Shown here in pieces: positions 5,843 to 7,797 of a stretch of 7,797 bases of DNA. Within the stretch, counting starts at the first letter, position 1. Each line of letters opens with the position of its first letter. This DNA is from Candidatus Magasanikiibacteriota bacterium (GTDB lineage: Bacteria; Patescibacteriota; Patescibacteriia; Magasanikbacterales; UBA922), in NCBI GenBank assembly GCA_003230965.1, contig QIHL01000025.1:1-7797 (forward strand), written 5' to 3'. The translations under genes and the position numbers were made by a program. The notes beneath the pieces are model-generated. The model was not told the DNA's origin. It did not search any database and saw nothing but the letters and a program-made list of their open reading frames with translations.

Positions 5843-7099
5843 ATGAAGTCATCACAAATTCAAACTATTACTGCCAGAGAAATTTTGGATTCACGTGGTA
5901 ATCCAACAGTTGAAGCGCGTATAATACTAATGGATGGTTCTGTTGGTATAGCTTCTGTACCAAGCGGCGCTTCAACTGGTACGCATGAAGCATTAGAATT
6001 ACGTGATAATGCAAAACGTTATGGTGGTAAAGGTGTGCTTCGTGCAGTAAAGCATGTCAATACATTTATTGCGAAGGCATTGAGAGGCATGGATGCAACT
6101 AAGCAGCGGATGATTGATGAAACGATGATTTTGCTAGATGGAACTGCAAACAAATCCAAACTTGGTGCGAATGCAATTCTTGCTGTTTCGCTTGCAAATA
6201 CTCGTGCAGCCGCTCTATCTCTTGATGTACCACTTTATAGATATATTCGCAAAACATTCAATTTAAGAGAAACTAGATGGAAGATGCCACTTGCTTGTAT
6301 GAATGTAATAAATGGCGGTCGTCATGCAGATAATGGATTGTCTGTTCAGGAATTTATGATTGTACCGATGCACAAGAAGTTCAAAGAGCGTGTGAGAATT
6401 GGTTCACAAATTTTTCATACGCTCGGTCAACTTTTGCAAGAAAAAAAATATAATACAGGGGTTGGGGATGAGGGTGGTTATGCACCAGACTTTGTCAATA
6501 ATGAACAAGCAGTGAAGTTTCTCATTCATGCGATCAATGTTGCAGGGTTTATTCCTGGCAAGAATGTTATGATTGCAATGGATTTAGCAGCATCTGAGTT
6601 TTATCATAATGGTAAGTATTATTTTTTAAGTCAGAAAATTGGTTGGACTGCAGACAAAATGATTCGTACTCTTGAAATTTGGATTAAAAAATATCCATTT
6701 ATTTTAATTGAAGATCCACTTGATGAAGATGATTGGGATAATTGGGTTATATGCACAAAAAAACTTGCAAAAAAAATAGATATTGTTGGCGATGATATTT
6801 TTGTAACAAATTCAAAACGTATTCAAAAGGCGATTGATTTGTGTGTTGCAAATAGTGTATTGATAAAGGTAAATCAGATTGGAACGTTATCAGAAACTAT
6901 TGATGCTGCCGAATTGGCACGTTCTCACAAATACAAAATTTTTGTTTCTCATCGTTCAGGTGAAACTGCAGATACTTTTATTGCGGATCTTGCAGTTGCA
7001 CTGAATGCTGAATATATTAAATGTGGTTCATTATCTCGTTCTGAACGTGTTGAAAAATATAATAGATTGATGGAGATTGAGGCAGAATTAGGACAGTGA
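5843..7099 (+). CDS. eno: Enolase (phosphopyruvate hydratase)
   Basis: Enolase dehydrates 2-phosphoglycerate to phosphoenolpyruvate. With ATG 5843 the protein has 418 residues; ATG 5831 and 5834 are in frame and add four or three. 5843 gives the usual short lead before AREILDSRGNPTVE. Numbered from 5843, visible family motifs are VPSGASTGTHEA (39-50), MNVINGGRHADN (153-164), GDEGGYAP (208-215, acid/base Glu E210), MDLAASEF (246-253, metal D247), IEDP (289-292, metal E290), GDDIFVTN (316-323, metal D317), LIKVNQIGTLSET (340-352, catalytic K342), SHRSGE (369-374) and KCGSLSRSERVEKYN (393-407). The catalytic and Mg2+ residues are intact. The common GETEDTTIADLAV reads GETADTFIADLAV, and the C-terminus stops at ELGQ, slightly short. 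It starts about 50 bases after the SIMPL gene with no Shine-Dalgarno site. Confidence 0.96.
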   Translation: MKSSQIQTITAREILDSRGNPTVEARIILMDGSVGIASVPSGASTGTHEALELRDNAKRYGGKGVLRAVKHVNTFIAKALRGMDATKQRMIDETMILLDGTANKSKLGANAILAVSLANTRAAALSLDVPLYRYIRKTFNLRETRWKMPLACMNVINGGRHADNGLSVQEFMIVPMHKKFKERVRIGSQIFHTLGQLLQEKKYNTGVGDEGGYAPDFVNNEQAVKFLIHAINVAGFIPGKNVMIAMDLAASEFYHNGKYYFLSQKIGWTADKMIRTLEIWIKKYPFILIEDPLDEDDWDNWVICTKKLAKKIDIVGDDIFVTNSKRIQKAIDLCVANSVLIKVNQIGTLSETIDAAELARSHKYKIFVSHRSGETADTFIADLAVALNAEYIKCGSLSRSERVEKYNRLMEIEAELGQ

Positions 7100-7118
7100 A
7101 TAAGTGGAATTAGATGAA

Positions 7119-7148
7119 TTGATTTTTTTTAGTTGTATGTTATATACT
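7119..7148 (+). promoter_or_regulatory. Probable promoter between eno and the last gene
   Basis: TGT (7138-7140) followed by TATATA (7141-7146), overlapping TATACT (7143-7148), resembles the extended -10 before gap. TTGATT (7119-7124) is a weak -35, 16 or 18 bases upstream depending on the -10 chosen. The distance from TGT-TATA to the start codon equals that at gap, and both leaders contain CTAAT and TTTTATTTAT. This suggests the last gene has its own start of transcription. Confidence 0.42.
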
Positions 7149-7177
7149 AATTTTATTTATATTTTCACATTGAGTTT

Positions 7178-7783
7178 ATGCAACAATCACATCAAAGAGG
7201 GAAACGATCGCTGATGTACTGGATCGTTTTTTTAATTGTCAGTATAGCTATTGGTGGATATTGGTATACACAAGTAGCATATCCATATAATCCACCAGTG
7301 AATATCAATGCATTTGGAAATCAGACAACACCAGGTTACATTCACGTTGTAACACAAAATGGTCAGAAAGTTGTGCAAAATATAAAAGATAATTTCCAGA
7401 TTGGTGTGCCAGATGGATGGAAGATACATACAAAGAATGGCGATATAACAATTGGTAACAATAATACAAACATTATTACAGATGGTATAGAAGGTGGCTG
7501 TCGAGTTGTAGCATCGCATACTCAGATAACTAATTTAGATAGTTATGCAAAGCAATATTGTGATTCTGATCCTGATTGCAAATATTATAAAAAAGAAAAG
7601 ACAACGAATCCATCAGTTATTTCATTAACTTTTTTTGGAAGTTTTGTAGAGAGTGGCGATCCATCTTACTATTTAGAACAAGTGAATACTGATTTTATTG
7701 TTCTTGGAATCCATTGTGAAAATGCCACAATGAAACAGCAAGAGTTACCAAAGATTTTGTCATCTTTTTCTAGAATTAAATAA
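7178..7783 (+). CDS. Membrane-anchored extracytoplasmic protein of unknown function with four cysteines
   Basis: A 201-residue protein I do not recognise. A basic N-terminus (QRGKR) precedes one hydrophobic helix at about residues 12-30 (MYWIVFLIVSIAIGGYWY), so the rest should lie outside the membrane. There is no lipobox cysteine next to the helix. A Pro/Asn-rich linker (35-53) leads to a globular region starting NFQIGVPDGWKI (72-83). Such an F-x-I-x-x-P-x-G-W opening is seen in PsbP/DcrB-like folds, but that link is only suggestive. Four cysteines (C108, C128, C134, C180) all lie in the outer domain and could make two disulfides. The start at ATG 7178 has no Shine-Dalgarno site, like most genes here. 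It lies 78 bases after eno and probably has its own promoter. Confidence 0.8.
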   Translation: MQQSHQRGKRSLMYWIVFLIVSIAIGGYWYTQVAYPYNPPVNINAFGNQTTPGYIHVVTQNGQKVVQNIKDNFQIGVPDGWKIHTKNGDITIGNNNTNIITDGIEGGCRVVASHTQITNLDSYAKQYCDSDPDCKYYKKEKTTNPSVISLTFFGSFVESGDPSYYLEQVNTDFIVLGIHCENATMKQQELPKILSSFSRIK

Positions 7784-7787
7784 TTTT

Positions 7788-7797
7788 ATGTGGAAGG
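7788..7797 (+). CDS. Possible start of the next gene, cut by the window edge
   Basis: ATG TGG AAG G begins four bases after the preceding stop, after TTTT. Other genes here also start directly after T-rich leaders, so this may be a new start codon encoding MWK. Only three codons are visible. Confidence 0.22.

Noticed and set aside
735..7099. Alternative genetic code with UGA read as glycine
   Set aside because: TGA cleanly ends the methyltransferase at the yraN overlap and ends enolase at the expected C-terminus, and no in-frame TGA replaces glycine in conserved motifs.
7100..7130. Possible terminator after eno (AATT repeat followed by eight T residues)
   Set aside because: The only pairing I can find is a four-base AATT-AATT helix, too weak for an intrinsic terminator; the T run alone is not enough.

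Overview
This is an AT-rich bacterial window in which every gene lies on the + strand. It looks like ordinary core chromosome. The best overall guess is a Candidate Phyla Radiation (Patescibacteria, Parcubacteria-like) genome. That is inferred from a long NusA with a charged insertion and acidic tail instead of a plain bacterial NusA, a compact gap-pgk-eno cluster broken by a His-rich SIMPL-domain membrane protein, short intergenic leaders that almost all lack a Shine-Dalgarno site, and low GC. TGA ends two genes (methyltransferase and enolase), which argues for the standard bacterial code and against the UGA=Gly code of Gracilibacteria and Absconditabacteria. The taxonomic assignment was not tested by any search.

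Layout. Positions 1-131 hold the 3' end of a small hydrophobic membrane protein. Positions 171-1120 hold a SAM-dependent methyltransferase overlapping by ATGA with a YraN-family (UPF0102) nuclease-like gene, which has the only strong ribosome binding site in the window. A near-consensus sigma70-type promoter lies just after the yraN stop and drives nusA (1216-2499). Between promoter and gene is a terminator-like hairpin with a T run. nusA ends at a good intrinsic terminator (2524-2554).

A second promoter (about 2564-2592) starts the glycolytic cluster: gap (2624-3625), pgk (3653-4858), a membrane-anchored SIMPL/DUF541 protein (4887-5792) and eno (about 5843-7099). I see no convincing terminator inside this run, so it is probably one transcript. 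It encodes lower-glycolysis steps GAPDH, PGK and enolase; the mutase that links PGK to enolase is absent and the SIMPL gene sits in its place. After eno, a gap-like promoter motif precedes a membrane-anchored protein of unknown function with four cysteines (7178-7783). A possible next start codon lies at the window edge.

No mobile element, CRISPR array, tRNA or rRNA was seen. I do not find a clear undescribed system. The items most worth a second look are the His/Cys cluster on the cytoplasmic side of the SIMPL protein, the hairpins spanning the gap stop and pgk start, and the hairpin in the nusA leader.
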